64,000 bases of DNA from JAJDTQ01 sp963422385 (lineage in GTDB: Bacteria; Desulfobacterota; Binatia; UBA9968; JAJDTQ01): contig OY729432.1 in NCBI GenBank assembly GCA_963422385.1, positions 186,001 to 250,000 of the forward strand, given 5' to 3'. The first letter of the stretch is position 1; every line of letters begins with the position of its first letter. Below the pieces are notes generated by a model that saw only the letters and a program-made list of their open reading frames with translations, was not told where the DNA came from and did not search any database. Made by a program: the position numbers and the translations under genes. This document shows, piece after piece, positions 50,337 through 60,484 of the stretch.

Positions 50337-53300
50337 GTGACCGACCTCGCAACTGACAGCGCCATTCCCCGCGCGGGTATGCTCGCGACCGTCCGCAATC
50401 GACGCGGCGTGGTCGCTGCGGTGGAGCCCTTCGACGGCGATGCCGGGCGTCTGCACCTCGTTCACGTCGAGTACAAGGACGCCCGCGAACCGCGTGACGA
50501 GCGCCTGCTGTGGGAGCTCGAGCCGAGCCGCAACCTCCTCGAACCCAATCAGCTTCCGGACCCGTCCCGGGACGACATGCCGCCGGAAGATTTCGACGCG
50601 CTCCTGCGGGCGGCGCGCTGGACGGCGCTTACGCCCTACCTGGACCCCGACGGCGAAGGCCCGCTGGACCGGGAGCCCCTTGCCAGCCCGTTCCACGGCG
50701 GCGTGCGCGTGGAGGACTACCAGCTCATGCCGCTGTTGAAGGCGCTGCGCATGCCCCGGGTCAACCTGCTCATCGCTGACGACGTGGGCCTCGGCAAGAC
50801 CGTCGAGGCGGGTTTGATCCTCACCGAGCTGCTGCTTCGCCGCCGCATCCAGCGCGTTCTGGTGCTTACCCCGGCGTCCCTGCGCCAGCAATGGCGGGAC
50901 GAGCTGTGGGAGAAGTTCTCGCTGCGCTTCGAGGTAGTGGACCGCCACGGCACGGAGCGCCTGCGCCGCCGGCTCGGCATGGACGCCAACCCCTGGCGCT
51001 CGTTCAGCCGCATCGTCGCCTCCTACCACTACCTGCGCCAACCGGACGTACGCGAGCAGTTCCTGTCCGCCTGCCGCACGCCGCCCGGTTCACCGCATCT
51101 CCCCTGGGACCTCCTGATCGTGGACGAATGCCACAACCTGATGCCGTCGCCCTTCGGCGAGGACAGCGATCTCTGCGAGGCCCTGCGCCTGATCGCACCG
51201 CGCTTCGAGCACCGGTTGTTTCTCTCCGCCACGCCGCACAACGGCCACACGCGTTCGTTCACCGGCCTCCTGGAAATGCTCGATCCGGTGCGTTTCACCC
51301 GCACCAGCGAGATGACCGCCGCCATGCGCGGGCGCGTGGATGACGTGGTGGTGCGAAGGCTGAAACGCGACATCGACGCCGGCCACGCCGCGCCCCGTTT
51401 CTGCAAACGGCACCCGCCCAAGGCGCTCGCCCTTGCCACCGACCCCCTCGAAGCGGAGTTGGTCGCGGCGTTCGACGCCTTCCGCGACGCGGTACGCGAA
51501 CTCGTCGCCAGCGGCAACCGGCCACGTCGCCGGGCCGGGAGCTTCGCCGTGGAGATCCTGGGCAAGCGGCTGCTTTCCTGCCCCACCGCGTTCGCCGAAT
51601 CCTGGCGCCGGACGCGGCAGGGGCTCGCCGATGAGACCACCGCATCGGAGGCCGCGTTGACGGTGGCGGAACGCGCGTTGCGGCAGGAGACCGGCGATGA
51701 CCGGGAGACGCAGCAGCGCGAAGCCACCGCGGCCACCGTCGTCGGCGCGTGGCTGAAGAACTTCGCGAAAGATGTTCAAGGCGAGATTCATCGCATCGAA
51801 CGCGCCCTCGACGCCCTCGGCTTCGATCTCGATGGCCCGCCCATCACCGACCAGACGCCCGCCGTCGATGCCCGTTTGGACGCCCTCGCCGGTTTGACTG
51901 AACGCCTCCTTCGCGCAGGCGGGGAGTTCCGCTCCGACGAACGCCTGATCGTCTTCACCGAGTACAAGACCACCCTCGACTATCTCGCCGGACGCCTTCG
52001 GGAACGCTATCCCACCGAGCGCGTGCTCACCCTGTTCGGCGGCGGCGCGGACGGCATGAATGACGCCGACCGCGAGAACGTCAAGGCAGCCTTCAACGAC
52101 CCCGACTCCGCCGTGCGCGTCCTGGTCGCCACGGACGCCGCCTCCGAGGGTTTGAACCTGCACCGCACCGCGCGTTATCTGCTGCACTACGACTGTCCCT
52201 GGAACCCGTCGCGCCTGGAGCAGCGCAACGGCCGCCTCGACCGCTACGGGCAAGCTCGGGACGTGACGGTGCATCACTTCGTCAGCGACGCCGACCCGGA
52301 CCTGCGCTTCCTCGATCACGTCATCCGCAAGGCGGACGAGATCCGCGAGGACCTCGGCTCCGTCAACGAGGTCTTTGATCGCGCCGTGCATCGACGCCTG
52401 ATCCGGGGCGAAGACGCGACGGCCGTGCAAGCCGACCTCGAAACCGGCATCGATGCCGCCATCGACACGGTAAGGATCACAGCCGATGCCGCGGTTTCCC
52501 TGCACACCCGTGAAGCGGCCCTGCTCGACCTCATGGCGGCGGAAATCGACATCGATCCGGACGCTCTCGGCGACACCCTGGAAACCGCCATGGCCGTCTC
52601 CCGCGGCACACCGCAACTGAAAGCAGAGGAAGAGCGCGGTTTCTACCGCGTTCTGAACCCGGACCTGCGCGGCTGGCGCGACGTCATCGACGACGCCGTG
52701 CGCCGCACAACCTTCGAAAACGCGGCAGGCGTTCAAGGCCCAATGCCGCGCCTCGCCTTCAGCGCCGAACCGTTCATCGAGCGGCTGGGTCGGTCAAGCG
52801 TGTTCCTGCCGCGCCGGGACTCCCTGCTCGTGCACCTCGCCCATCCCTTGATGCAGCGGGCGCTCGGCGTCCTCACCCGCTGCCGCTATCCTGGCGAGCA
52901 ACAGGTTTCGCGCTGGACGGTGCGGCTGGGCGGGGTTCCGGCAAGCGCTGACGCCGTGGTTCTGCTCAGCGTTGAGGAACTTGCGGTGAACGAGCTGCGC
53001 GAAACCTTCCACCGCTGGGTACGCACGCTGGCGTTCCCGGTTCGGCACGGGAACCTGGACGAACCGCTCCCGCACACCCCGGCTCAAGCGCAACGCGGCG
53101 CACGCGGCACGACGGACCCGGCTCACCGGGAGCTCGCCGGCGAGATCCTCGAAGCCGCACGCGCCGGCCTGCGAACATGGCTGCGCACCTACAAAGACCG
53201 GCTCACCGAACGCCTGCGTCGCCAGCTTCGGATCGACGGCGAAGCCGCACGGGAGCGCGAGGACCAACGCTACCGGCAACGCCAAGGCGAGGTTTCGACG

Positions 53301-53597
53301 CTGATCGAGCAAACGACGGTGGCAAGGCTCACCCGCGAGATTGGGGAGCTCGGCAAAAGACGACGCCAAGGCCAGCTCTTCAACGAAGCCGAGCGCTTGG
53401 CGGAGATCGAGCAATCCATCGAGCGAAAACAGGAAGAGATCAAGCGCCGGTCCCGCCACTACGAGGAAATCCGCGACCAGTTGCAACAGGAACGCGACCG
53501 CATCCTGAGCCGTCTGCTGCCAGCGCGTTTTGCCATGGCCAACGACGCCCAGGTGTTCCCCGTGGCGGTGGAGATCCGCTTACCGGAAACGAGGTAG
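50337..53597 (+). CDS. SNF2-type helicase, DISARM DrmD-like
   Basis: 1086 residues. A beta-rich N-terminus (MLATVRNRRGVVAAVEPFDG) precedes the SNF2 ATPase: Walker A LLIADDVGLGKTVEAG (about 145-160), DECH box LLIVDECHNLMPS, motif III LSATPHNGHTRSFTGLL, then C-terminal helicase with FTEYKTTLDYLAGRL and motif VI QRNGRLDRYGQ. A long coiled-coil region with EREDQRYRQRQ and IERKQEEIKRR follows. The size and sequence style are those of DrmD, the SNF2 helicase of class 1 DISARM anti-phage systems. No drmMI, drmA, drmB or drmC follows; an IS element starts six bases after the stop. GTG start at 50337 with GGAG upstream. Confidence 0.75.
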   Translation: MTDLATDSAIPRAGMLATVRNRRGVVAAVEPFDGDAGRLHLVHVEYKDAREPRDERLLWELEPSRNLLEPNQLPDPSRDDMPPEDFDALLRAARWTALTPYLDPDGEGPLDREPLASPFHGGVRVEDYQLMPLLKALRMPRVNLLIADDVGLGKTVEAGLILTELLLRRRIQRVLVLTPASLRQQWRDELWEKFSLRFEVVDRHGTERLRRRLGMDANPWRSFSRIVASYHYLRQPDVREQFLSACRTPPGSPHLPWDLLIVDECHNLMPSPFGEDSDLCEALRLIAPRFEHRLFLSATPHNGHTRSFTGLLEMLDPVRFTRTSEMTAAMRGRVDDVVVRRLKRDIDAGHAAPRFCKRHPPKALALATDPLEAELVAAFDAFRDAVRELVASGNRPRRRAGSFAVEILGKRLLSCPTAFAESWRRTRQGLADETTASEAALTVAERALRQETGDDRETQQREATAATVVGAWLKNFAKDVQGEIHRIERALDALGFDLDGPPITDQTPAVDARLDALAGLTERLLRAGGEFRSDERLIVFTEYKTTLDYLAGRLRERYPTERVLTLFGGGADGMNDADRENVKAAFNDPDSAVRVLVATDAASEGLNLHRTARYLLHYDCPWNPSRLEQRNGRLDRYGQARDVTVHHFVSDADPDLRFLDHVIRKADEIREDLGSVNEVFDRAVHRRLIRGEDATAVQADLETGIDAAIDTVRITADAAVSLHTREAALLDLMAAEIDIDPDALGDTLETAMAVSRGTPQLKAEEERGFYRVLNPDLRGWRDVIDDAVRRTTFENAAGVQGPMPRLAFSAEPFIERLGRSSVFLPRRDSLLVHLAHPLMQRALGVLTRCRYPGEQQVSRWTVRLGGVPASADAVVLLSVEELAVNELRETFHRWVRTLAFPVRHGNLDEPLPHTPAQAQRGARGTTDPAHRELAGEILEAARAGLRTWLRTYKDRLTERLRRQLRIDGEAAREREDQRYRQRQGEVSTLIEQTTVARLTREIGELGKRRRQGQLFNEAERLAEIEQSIERKQEEIKRRSRHYEEIRDQLQQERDRILSRLLPARFAMANDAQVFPVAVEIRLPETR

Positions 53598-53602
53598 CGG
53601 CC

Positions 53603-54192
53603 AGGGCCTGACAACACTGGCGTAAAGCCTCGGAAATGAGGGAGAAGAGGATGAAGCCGAGGAGATTGTCGTGCTGCCGACCAAGGCGATTCAGCAGCTT
53701 GCGTCCTTCCGGAGCGTCGTGGGCCTGTCCGGGGGAAAGCGAGAAGATGACGGCCGTTCGAGCATCCGCGGCAACCCTGTGAACCTTGGTGGTCCGGCCG
53801 CCGCGGGATTGGCCGATGGCTTGGGGGCCGTTTTTTCGAGTGCCCCCGTCCCGTCAGGATGCACCTTGACGATGGTGCCGTCCATCGATACCGCCTCGAC
53901 CTTGATGCGCACCATCTGCTCCCTCTGCCCGAAAACCCGCTCAGGCACCCCGTTCTTCGACCAGCGGTTCACTCGGGTGTAGATCGTGTGCCAATTGCCC
54001 AACCGAGACGGCAACCCACGCCACTTGCAACCATGCTCCGCTACATACAAAATAGCGTTCAGAACCTGACGGTTCGAAAGGCTGACATTACTCCGCTGCA
54101 CCGGAAGGCACCCCGCAATGCGGTCGTACTGGACTTCAGTCAGTTTCGTACCCAAGGCCCAACATCTTTTCACATTAGTGTGAACAGGCCCT
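53603..54192 (-). mobile_element. IS427-like IS5-family element, copy A (internally deleted)
   Basis: Ends AGGGCCTGACAACACT and AGTGTGAACAGGCCCT form inverted repeats. The minus-strand transposase (start about 54173) gives LTEVQYDRIAGCLPVQRSNV, HGCKWRGLPSRLGNWHTIY and SMDGTIVKVHPDGTGALEK. A run of six A (GAAAAAACGG) at about 53830 is the expected slippage site joining OrfA to OrfB. Relative to copy B, about 220 bases of OrfB with the last catalytic Glu region are missing near 53675, so it is inactive. Confidence 0.85.
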
Positions 54193-54251
54193 AATGGGCT
54201 TTAACATACAGATCGCTGGCAAGCGGAGACTGGGCGGGAGGAGAGAATCCG

Positions 54252-55888
54252 ATGATCAACATCCTCAGCGGTATCATAGGAGGTCTGGGGCTTTTCTTCT
54301 TTGGAATGTGGCTCCTGACGGAAAACCTCAAGACGCTGACCGGTCGCCGGCTACGCATGACGGTCGCGCGGTGGGTCGGTCATCCGATGGCTGCGTACTC
54401 GTGGGGAGCGATCATCGGTGCAGTCACGCAGAGCTCAGCGGCGATGACGTTCATCATCGTAGGCCTCTTGCGCTCCGAACTCGTGCCGGTTCACCGGGCG
54501 CTTCTGCTCATCCTTGGAGGAAACCTCGGAAACTCGCTGATCGTGCTGGTCGTAACCTTGGATATCAAGCTGGCGGCGCTGTATGTTATGGGCATTGCCG
54601 GCATGGTCATGGCCACCGGGAAAATGTCCGGCTACCGGCCTCTCGCCGGGTTCCTCTTTGGAATTTCCCTGATGATTTTCAGCCTTTTCCTGGTCAAGGA
54701 ATCGGCCTCGTCGCTGATCGGCCACCCTTGGTTCCATATGATCGTCGGGTCGTCGAAGGGTACGCTCATTTTCGCGTTCCTTGGCGCCGCGCTGCTCGCG
54801 TTTCTGGTGCAGTCGTCGGGCGCGGTCTCCATCTTCGGCATCGGCCTCGCCGCGGGCGGCCTGCTCAGCATCGACCAGACGATCATGTTGATCTATGGCA
54901 GTTGGCTTGGAGCGAGCGTGGTCCTGTGCGCGCTGGCGATGAATCTCACGGGCCGTTCCCGGCAGGTCGCCATGTACCAGCTGATGTACGTCTTGGTGGT
55001 GTGCCTCATCATGGTTCCGATGTTCTATATCGAGTTGTACTTCGATGTACCGTTCATGAAAGCCTTGATTCTCGCCATCGATCTACCGGTGTCTCAGCAA
55101 CTGGCGCTCATCGTCCTCTACGCCTGCTTGCCCGGTCTCCCCGTGATGTTCGCAATCACGCGTCCGTGTACACGGCTTCTCGAAAATGGTGGCCGGAGAC
55201 GGATGTGGAGCAGCTATCGAAGACCAAGTTTGTTCATGACCGTGCAATCAGCGATGTCGATACTTCGCTGGTGCTGGTCCATCTCGAACAGCACCGTGTG
55301 CTGGGGATGTTATCGCGCTACTTTGAGATGGTGCGCCAGGGAAAGTCCGCGACTCCGTATCACCAAGCGACTCAGGAGCTGCTGTCACGGATCGATGAAT
55401 TCATCACCGCCCTGGCGGCGCACCATCCGGGCCACAGCGCCGACGACCTCCAGGCGGTGCTGGGCCGCCACAAGCTGTTGGTTTGGTTGGAGGAGCAGAC
55501 CGCAGCCCTGTGCGAAGTGTTGAAAGACCTGGCCGACCATCCGATAGTCGGCAATCTGCAGATCAGCCTGGTCGAAGGAATCGACGCGATGTTGTTAATC
55601 ATGCTCGACGCACTGGAAACCAAGGACGAGGATCTGCGTTCGCTTCCCAGTCAGTTGCTGGAGAATCGCATCGAACAGATACGGGAGGTAAGAGACTCCT
55701 ACCTGAACCGAGACGCCCCGCTCGAAGACGCTGTTCGATGGAATGTTTACCAGACCATCAGTATGACCGAGCGAATTGTATATCTCATGTCGAAATTGGC
55801 GCGCGAGTTCGAAAGTTCTTCGTTATTTAGCGAGATCGAAGCCCCATCGTCACAGAGTGGCTACAGCGACGACGGACTCGGAGTGTGA
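54252..55888 (+). pseudogene. Na+/phosphate cotransporter with PhoU-like tail, frameshifted
   Basis: The 5' frame encodes a Na/Pi cotransporter II-related membrane domain with duplicated QSS motifs (GAVTQSSAAMTFIIVGL, AFLVQSSGAVSIFGIGLA) and about eight helices. At about 55185 the sequence CTCGAAAATGG has four A where five would keep frame; the continuation in the next frame, KWWPETDVEQLSKTKFVHD, runs on through a helical PhoU-like domain to the stop at 55888. It would import phosphate or regulate Pi flux if intact. Either a genuine one-base deletion or an assembly error in the A-run. Confidence 0.8.
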
Positions 55889-55947
55889 CGGGTTTATCAC
55901 ACCGCTGCCTCGCCGCCGCCAATCAGAGGCGTGCTTCAAACCCTCCC

Positions 55948-58900
55948 CTACTCCGGATACAAGGGCGCCCTGTACTCGGTTCCCGGCACCACAACGCCGC
56001 CCGCCGGGCGCTCCCCGTCCTTCAGGTGGGCGAAACGGTCGCGGAACGCCGGCGGCAACGGCCGCCCTCCGGGGGTGCCGAGCCAGAGACGCAACAGGTT
56101 GCGCCTGCGCTCGGGCTCGGAGTAGTCCTCGAACTCCGTACGCGAATGGGCCGTGACGTGGTTGTGTAATATCTGCACGTCTCCCTGCAGGAACTCCATG
56201 TCGTACGAAAGCTCGTCGCACAGCCCCGCAAAGAGGGCCAAGGCCTCCTTGAGGGCCTCCGAGTGGCACGGCAACTGCTCGAACCGCTGGGCGGAGCGGA
56301 TGTAGCTGCCTCCCGCGCTCACCGTCAGATAGTCTTCGTGGAAGTTGAATATCGGAAGCTGCCACCACGGGTCCTTGCCCTCCGGGATCTCCCCACGACG
56401 GTCACGGTAGATGGGGCCAGCCAACTCCGCCACCAGCTCGGGGCGGCGTTTCAGCATTTCGTTGTAGACCTTGACCGTGCTCGTGAACCGGCTGCTCCCG
56501 CCGAACTTGGCCGGGTGCAGGCACATCAGCACGACCACGTCGCAGGCATCGCAGTGGAAGGGCAGCATGTCGTGGGTCTGATAGCCGCGGTGCTTCGGGT
56601 TCTTGAGGGAGGTGCCGCCGAGATCGGCCACGTGGCCGAGGAGGTGCCCCTTGGAATTCTGGGACACGGGCTCACCGAGGAAGAGCCCGATTCCCCAGAA
56701 AGCGATGGCGGACTGCAAGCGGCTGTAGCGCTCCACCGGCACGCCGCGTATGAGCGCCAGGCCGCGGCCGTCGACGACGTCGGCGGCGATGTCGTCGAGC
56801 CTGTCTCCCAAGGTCGGAAGCGCGAAGTCGTCGCGAGTGATGTCCATGATGCCGAGCCCGCGTTCCTCCACCTGCGCCACGGCCGCGTCCAGATCCGCGA
56901 CATCGCTCTCGGTCAGCGGGTAGATCCAGCTCTGGTCCGCGGCCAGATCCTCCGCGGTCCAGACCGCTGGGTCCACGACGGGCTGATTCAGCACGGCCGG
57001 TTGTCTGATTGTGTCGTACATGGTCTTCCTCCCAACCTCGCCCCGAATTGACTCCTGCAGAGTCTCGACCCTGGAGATGCGGCACGGCATTCCGCGCGTG
57101 TCCGCCGATCCGGTAACCGGATCCCACGGCCCATCATAGCGCATGGCGGCGTTGATGTTCACCTCAAGCACGCCGCGGTGGGGGCCTTCGGCCTCCGGGT
57201 ACCACCAGCCCATTCCAGTCCGCACCACGCCCGGCAGGGTCCCCTCGGTGACCCGGACCTTCAGGCGGCAGCGGCCCGGGCCGCCGGCCGTCTCCACCCA
57301 TACCCAGTCATCCTGGGCCAGCCGGTATTGCGCGGCCGTCTCCGGGTGCAGTTGCAGCCAGGGGTCGGGCGAGACCTTGCGCGCCCAGCCTTGGTCGCGG
57401 AACCGCGAGTGGTGGTAGGTGCGCTCCCGCACTCCGGTGAGTAGCGTCAACGGGTAGGCATCGCGGACCGCGGGCGTCTCACGTTCCGCACGGGTCGGCG
57501 TGTAGTCCGGCAGCGGGTCAAGGCCGAGCTCGGCCAACCGCTCGGAATAGAGCTCCACCTTGCCGGTCCTGGTCCTGAACCCGGCCTTCTCGAAATCCCC
57601 GTACGCAAACGGAAAGTTCGCGTACCCCTTCTCCCGCATTTGTTCCACGGTAACGCCGCAATCGCCCAGCAGGAGCTCGTTGAACTCCCGCTTGGTTTCC
57701 CAAGGGATGAAACGCCGCGCCTCGGTGAAGCCCCGAGCCTCCGCGCACCGGACCAGATCGCGCGCGATGCGGAAGTCGCCGCGCGTCTCCCCCTGTGGCT
57801 CCACCACCGGCCGGATCAGGCTCAGGCACGGTCCGGAGTTCTCCAGCGAGACCTCCTCGTCCTCCAGACCCGTGGTCTTGGGCAGCACGATGTCCGCGTA
57901 CTCGGCCGTGGGGGTCATCATGTGGGTAGCCACTGCGAGAAAGTCCAGGGACTTGAGCGCCGCCAGGGTCTTCTGCGTATCAGGGTAGGTCACCACGATG
58001 TTGACGCCGCTGACGTACATGGCGCGCACCGGGTAAGGCTTGCCGCCGAGCACCGCTTCGATGACCGACGGATTGTGACACGCCGTCTGCCAGCCCTCGG
58101 GTCCCGCCCACAGCGGGAAACGGTCCGCGCCGATGGTCCGCTTCTCCACCTCCAGGGGCAGGCGGTACTCGGGCTTGTGCAGAACCTCGATATAGTTGGT
58201 GAATCCGACCGGCCGCTTGACGCGCCGGTTGCCGCCCTTGCGGTCCAGGTTGCCACTGACGGCCACCAGGCAATGGAACGCGCGGAACGTCTGGACGCCG
58301 GCGCTGAACGCGTCTATTCCGTGCCCGCTCACGAAACAGGACGGGCCGTCGGCATAGAGCTCCGCAGCCTTTTCGATGTCCGCCCGCGGCACCCCGGCAA
58401 GCTCCGCCGCGCGTTCCGCGGGGTACTGAGCCGCCCGCTCAGCCAGCGCGTCGAAGCCGTGGCACCAGCGCTTGACGAAATCCCGGTCGTAGCGGTCGTG
58501 CTGCACCAGCCAGTGGACCATCGCCAGGCCGATGGCGGCATCCGTGCCCGGCCGGGGCCGCAGCCACACGTCCGCGACCTTCGCCGCCGGCGTTTCGCCG
58601 GGGTCGACGACGACGATGCGCGCGCCCTTTGCCCGGGCGCGCTTGAGGGCCTGCCACTGCGGCGGGTCTGCCGCCGCCGGGTTGCGCCCCACGATGAGCG
58701 CACAGCGCGTGTTGTCGATATCCTCGCCCTTGCCGATGGCCAGTCCCGTGATCCGGTCGCTCAGAGCGCGGCACCCGCCGCACAGATCCTGGTTCATCAT
58801 CCAGTTGGGCGAGCCGAAGGCGCGCAGCAAGAGCGCCACCATGACCCCGCGGCTGAAGTGCGCGTTGCTCACCGCGCCGCAGAGCGCCGTGGGGCCGTAC

Positions 58901-59202
58901 CGGTCGCGGACCGCCAGCATCGCGTCCGCCATCTCATCCAGCGCCTCGTCCCACGACACCCGCCGCCATTGCCCGCCGCCCCGCGGCCCGGTGCGTTTCA
59001 TGGGGTAGAGCAGCCGGTCCGGATGGTAGGTCAGCTCCGGCAGCCCGCGGATGCCCTTGACGCAGAACGCCCCCAGCGAGGCGGGATGCTCCGGGTTGGG
59101 CGCGACCCTGGTCACGCGCCCGCCCTCCACCGTGACCAGCGATCCGCAATGGGCGCTGCACTCCCAACAGGTGCTCGGGATGATGGCTTTGCTGGTGTTC
59201 AT
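55948..59202 (-). CDS. Molybdopterin oxidoreductase fused to TauD/TfdA-type dioxygenase
   Basis: 1084 residues. Residues 1-about 720 are a molybdopterin oxidoreductase: N-terminal [4Fe-4S] motif STCWECSAHCGSLVTV ... GAFCVKG, MNQDLCGGC, molybdopterin-binding IVGRNPAAADPPQ and ATHMMTPTAEYADIVLP, plus a molydopterin dinucleotide-binding C-terminal domain (YPLTLLTGVRERTYHHS). Residues 728-1084 are a TauD/TfdA-type Fe(II)/2-oxoglutarate dioxygenase: LPFHCDACDVVVL (HxD) and LHNHVTAHSRTEFED (distal His), with RRRNLLRLWL supplying Arg. At the junction, Met728 (ATG 57019-57021) has GGGAGG six bases upstream, so the dioxygenase (55948-57021) may also be made alone. No Tat signal is seen. Confidence 0.83.
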   Translation of the reverse strand: MNTSKAIIPSTCWECSAHCGSLVTVEGGRVTRVAPNPEHPASLGAFCVKGIRGLPELTYHPDRLLYPMKRTGPRGGGQWRRVSWDEALDEMADAMLAVRDRYGPTALCGAVSNAHFSRGVMVALLLRAFGSPNWMMNQDLCGGCRALSDRITGLAIGKGEDIDNTRCALIVGRNPAAADPPQWQALKRARAKGARIVVVDPGETPAAKVADVWLRPRPGTDAAIGLAMVHWLVQHDRYDRDFVKRWCHGFDALAERAAQYPAERAAELAGVPRADIEKAAELYADGPSCFVSGHGIDAFSAGVQTFRAFHCLVAVSGNLDRKGGNRRVKRPVGFTNYIEVLHKPEYRLPLEVEKRTIGADRFPLWAGPEGWQTACHNPSVIEAVLGGKPYPVRAMYVSGVNIVVTYPDTQKTLAALKSLDFLAVATHMMTPTAEYADIVLPKTTGLEDEEVSLENSGPCLSLIRPVVEPQGETRGDFRIARDLVRCAEARGFTEARRFIPWETKREFNELLLGDCGVTVEQMREKGYANFPFAYGDFEKAGFRTRTGKVELYSERLAELGLDPLPDYTPTRAERETPAVRDAYPLTLLTGVRERTYHHSRFRDQGWARKVSPDPWLQLHPETAAQYRLAQDDWVWVETAGGPGRCRLKVRVTEGTLPGVVRTGMGWWYPEAEGPHRGVLEVNINAAMRYDGPWDPVTGSADTRGMPCRISRVETLQESIRGEVGRKTMYDTIRQPAVLNQPVVDPAVWTAEDLAADQSWIYPLTESDVADLDAAVAQVEERGLGIMDITRDDFALPTLGDRLDDIAADVVDGRGLALIRGVPVERYSRLQSAIAFWGIGLFLGEPVSQNSKGHLLGHVADLGGTSLKNPKHRGYQTHDMLPFHCDACDVVVLMCLHPAKFGGSSRFTSTVKVYNEMLKRRPELVAELAGPIYRDRRGEIPEGKDPWWQLPIFNFHEDYLTVSAGGSYIRSAQRFEQLPCHSEALKEALALFAGLCDELSYDMEFLQGDVQILHNHVTAHSRTEFEDYSEPERRRNLLRLWLGTPGGRPLPPAFRDRFAHLKDGERPAGGVVVPGTEYRAPLYPE
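57019..57033 (-). promoter_or_regulatory. Internal Shine-Dalgarno and ATG of the TauD-like part
   Basis: On the minus strand GGGAGGAAGACCATG: a strong ribosome site followed after six bases by an in-frame ATG, located exactly at the domain boundary of the fused gene. This placement suggests that two once separate genes lost the stop between them. Confidence 0.65.
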
Positions 59203-59260
59203 GGCGTCACCGGATCCAAAGAAATCAACGTACCTGACCGACCCCTTTTGCGTACCTTTG

Positions 59261-59671
59261 CTAAAACTTGACGACTACCTCTTGCCCGAACGTCAACTTT
59301 GCGACCTCCGTGGCCGCCTTGATGAGAGCCACCTTCTGTCGGTTACTGATGTTCGTTCCGACAAACCAGTTTCCGGGTAGCTTCTCGTGTTCGCTCCGGA
59401 GGTCGGGTCCATCAGGGTAGAGATCTTCCATGCACTGAGCGACATGGCGACGTTTTCGGCCGCGGAACGCCTGATGAAGAGAACAACGCTCAAGGAATGT
59501 CGGATCTTTCTTCGCGAGTTCGCGCAAGACAAGAATCATGGCCTCCTTGGCGTTTCCACAGGGTATTTTCTTCCCTTGAAGCACCACTGTGTGAGTCGGA
59601 GCTTTCCCGGTAGGGGGTTTTCGACCGGGCAACGGCACTGGTTCGGCTGTCGATTCGACGGGCTTGAGACC
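59261..59671 (-). pseudogene. C-terminal fragment of an unrecognised protein, cut by IS
   Basis: About 136 codons ending at 59261, beginning at the left end of the IS427-like copy B. The segment ERCSLHQAFRGRKRRHVAQC followed by EDLYPDGPDLRSEH and NWFVGTNISNRQKVALIKAA reads as a folded nucleic-acid-associated C-terminal domain of the type found in accessory genes, but I cannot name the family. The 5' part is missing. Confidence 0.5.
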
Positions 59672-60484
59672 AGGGCCTGATAACACTGGCGTAAAGCCTC
59701 GGAGATGAGGGAGAAGAGGATGAAGCCGGGGAAGATGAGATCGAGCTTGTCGAAGCGGGAGAAGATTCGCCGGAATCCCTTGAGACGACGAAACAACCTC
59801 TCGATCTCGTTGCGTCGCTTGTACATGCGGCGATGGTACTTCCAAGGCTGGACTCGGGTGGACAACGGCGGCGCCACCGGTGTGAACCCCAGAGCCAGAG
59901 CCAACGGGCGTGTCTCGTTACCTTCCTACGCCCGGTCCATTACGAGGGATGGACTGTCGTGCTGCCGACCAAGGCGATTCAGCAGCTTGCGTCCTTCCGG
60001 AGCGGCGGGGCCTGTCCGGGGGAAAGCGAGAAGGTGACGGCCGTTCGAGCATCCGCGGCAACCCTGTGAACCTTGGTGGTCCGGCCGCCGCGGGATTGGC
60101 CGACGGCTTGGGGGCCGTTTTTTCGAGTGCCCCCGTCCCGTCAGGATGCACCTTGACGAGGGTGCCGCCCATCGATACCGCCTCGACCTTGATGCGCACC
60201 ATCTGCTCCCTCTGCAGTTGCTCGAAAACCCGCTCAAGCACCCCGTTCTTCGACCAGCGGTTCATTCGAGTGTAGATCGTGTGCCAATTGCCGAACCGAG
60301 ACGGTAACCCACGCCACTTGCAGCCATGCTCCGCCACATACAAAATAGCGTTCAGAACCTGCAGGTTCGAAAGGCTGACATTACCCCGCTGCACCGGAAG
60401 GCACCCCGCAATGCGGTCGTACTGGACTTCAGTCAGTTCCATCCCCTAACCGTAACATGTTTCACATTAGTGTGAACAGGTCCT
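59672..60484 (-). mobile_element. IS427-like IS5-family element, copy B
   Basis: 813 bases bounded by AGGGCCTGATAACACT and AGTGTGAACAGGTCCT. OrfA begins near 60442 (MELTEVQYDRIAGCLPVQRG) and reaches the A6 slippage site at about 60118-60123; OrfB continues with SRGGRTTKVHRVAADARTAV and ends with KRRNEIERLFRRLKGFRRIF, which holds the catalytic Glu. Relative to copy A, one base is missing in GGCCCCGCC near 60007, breaking OrfB. It is therefore also defective but nearly full length. Confidence 0.85.
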
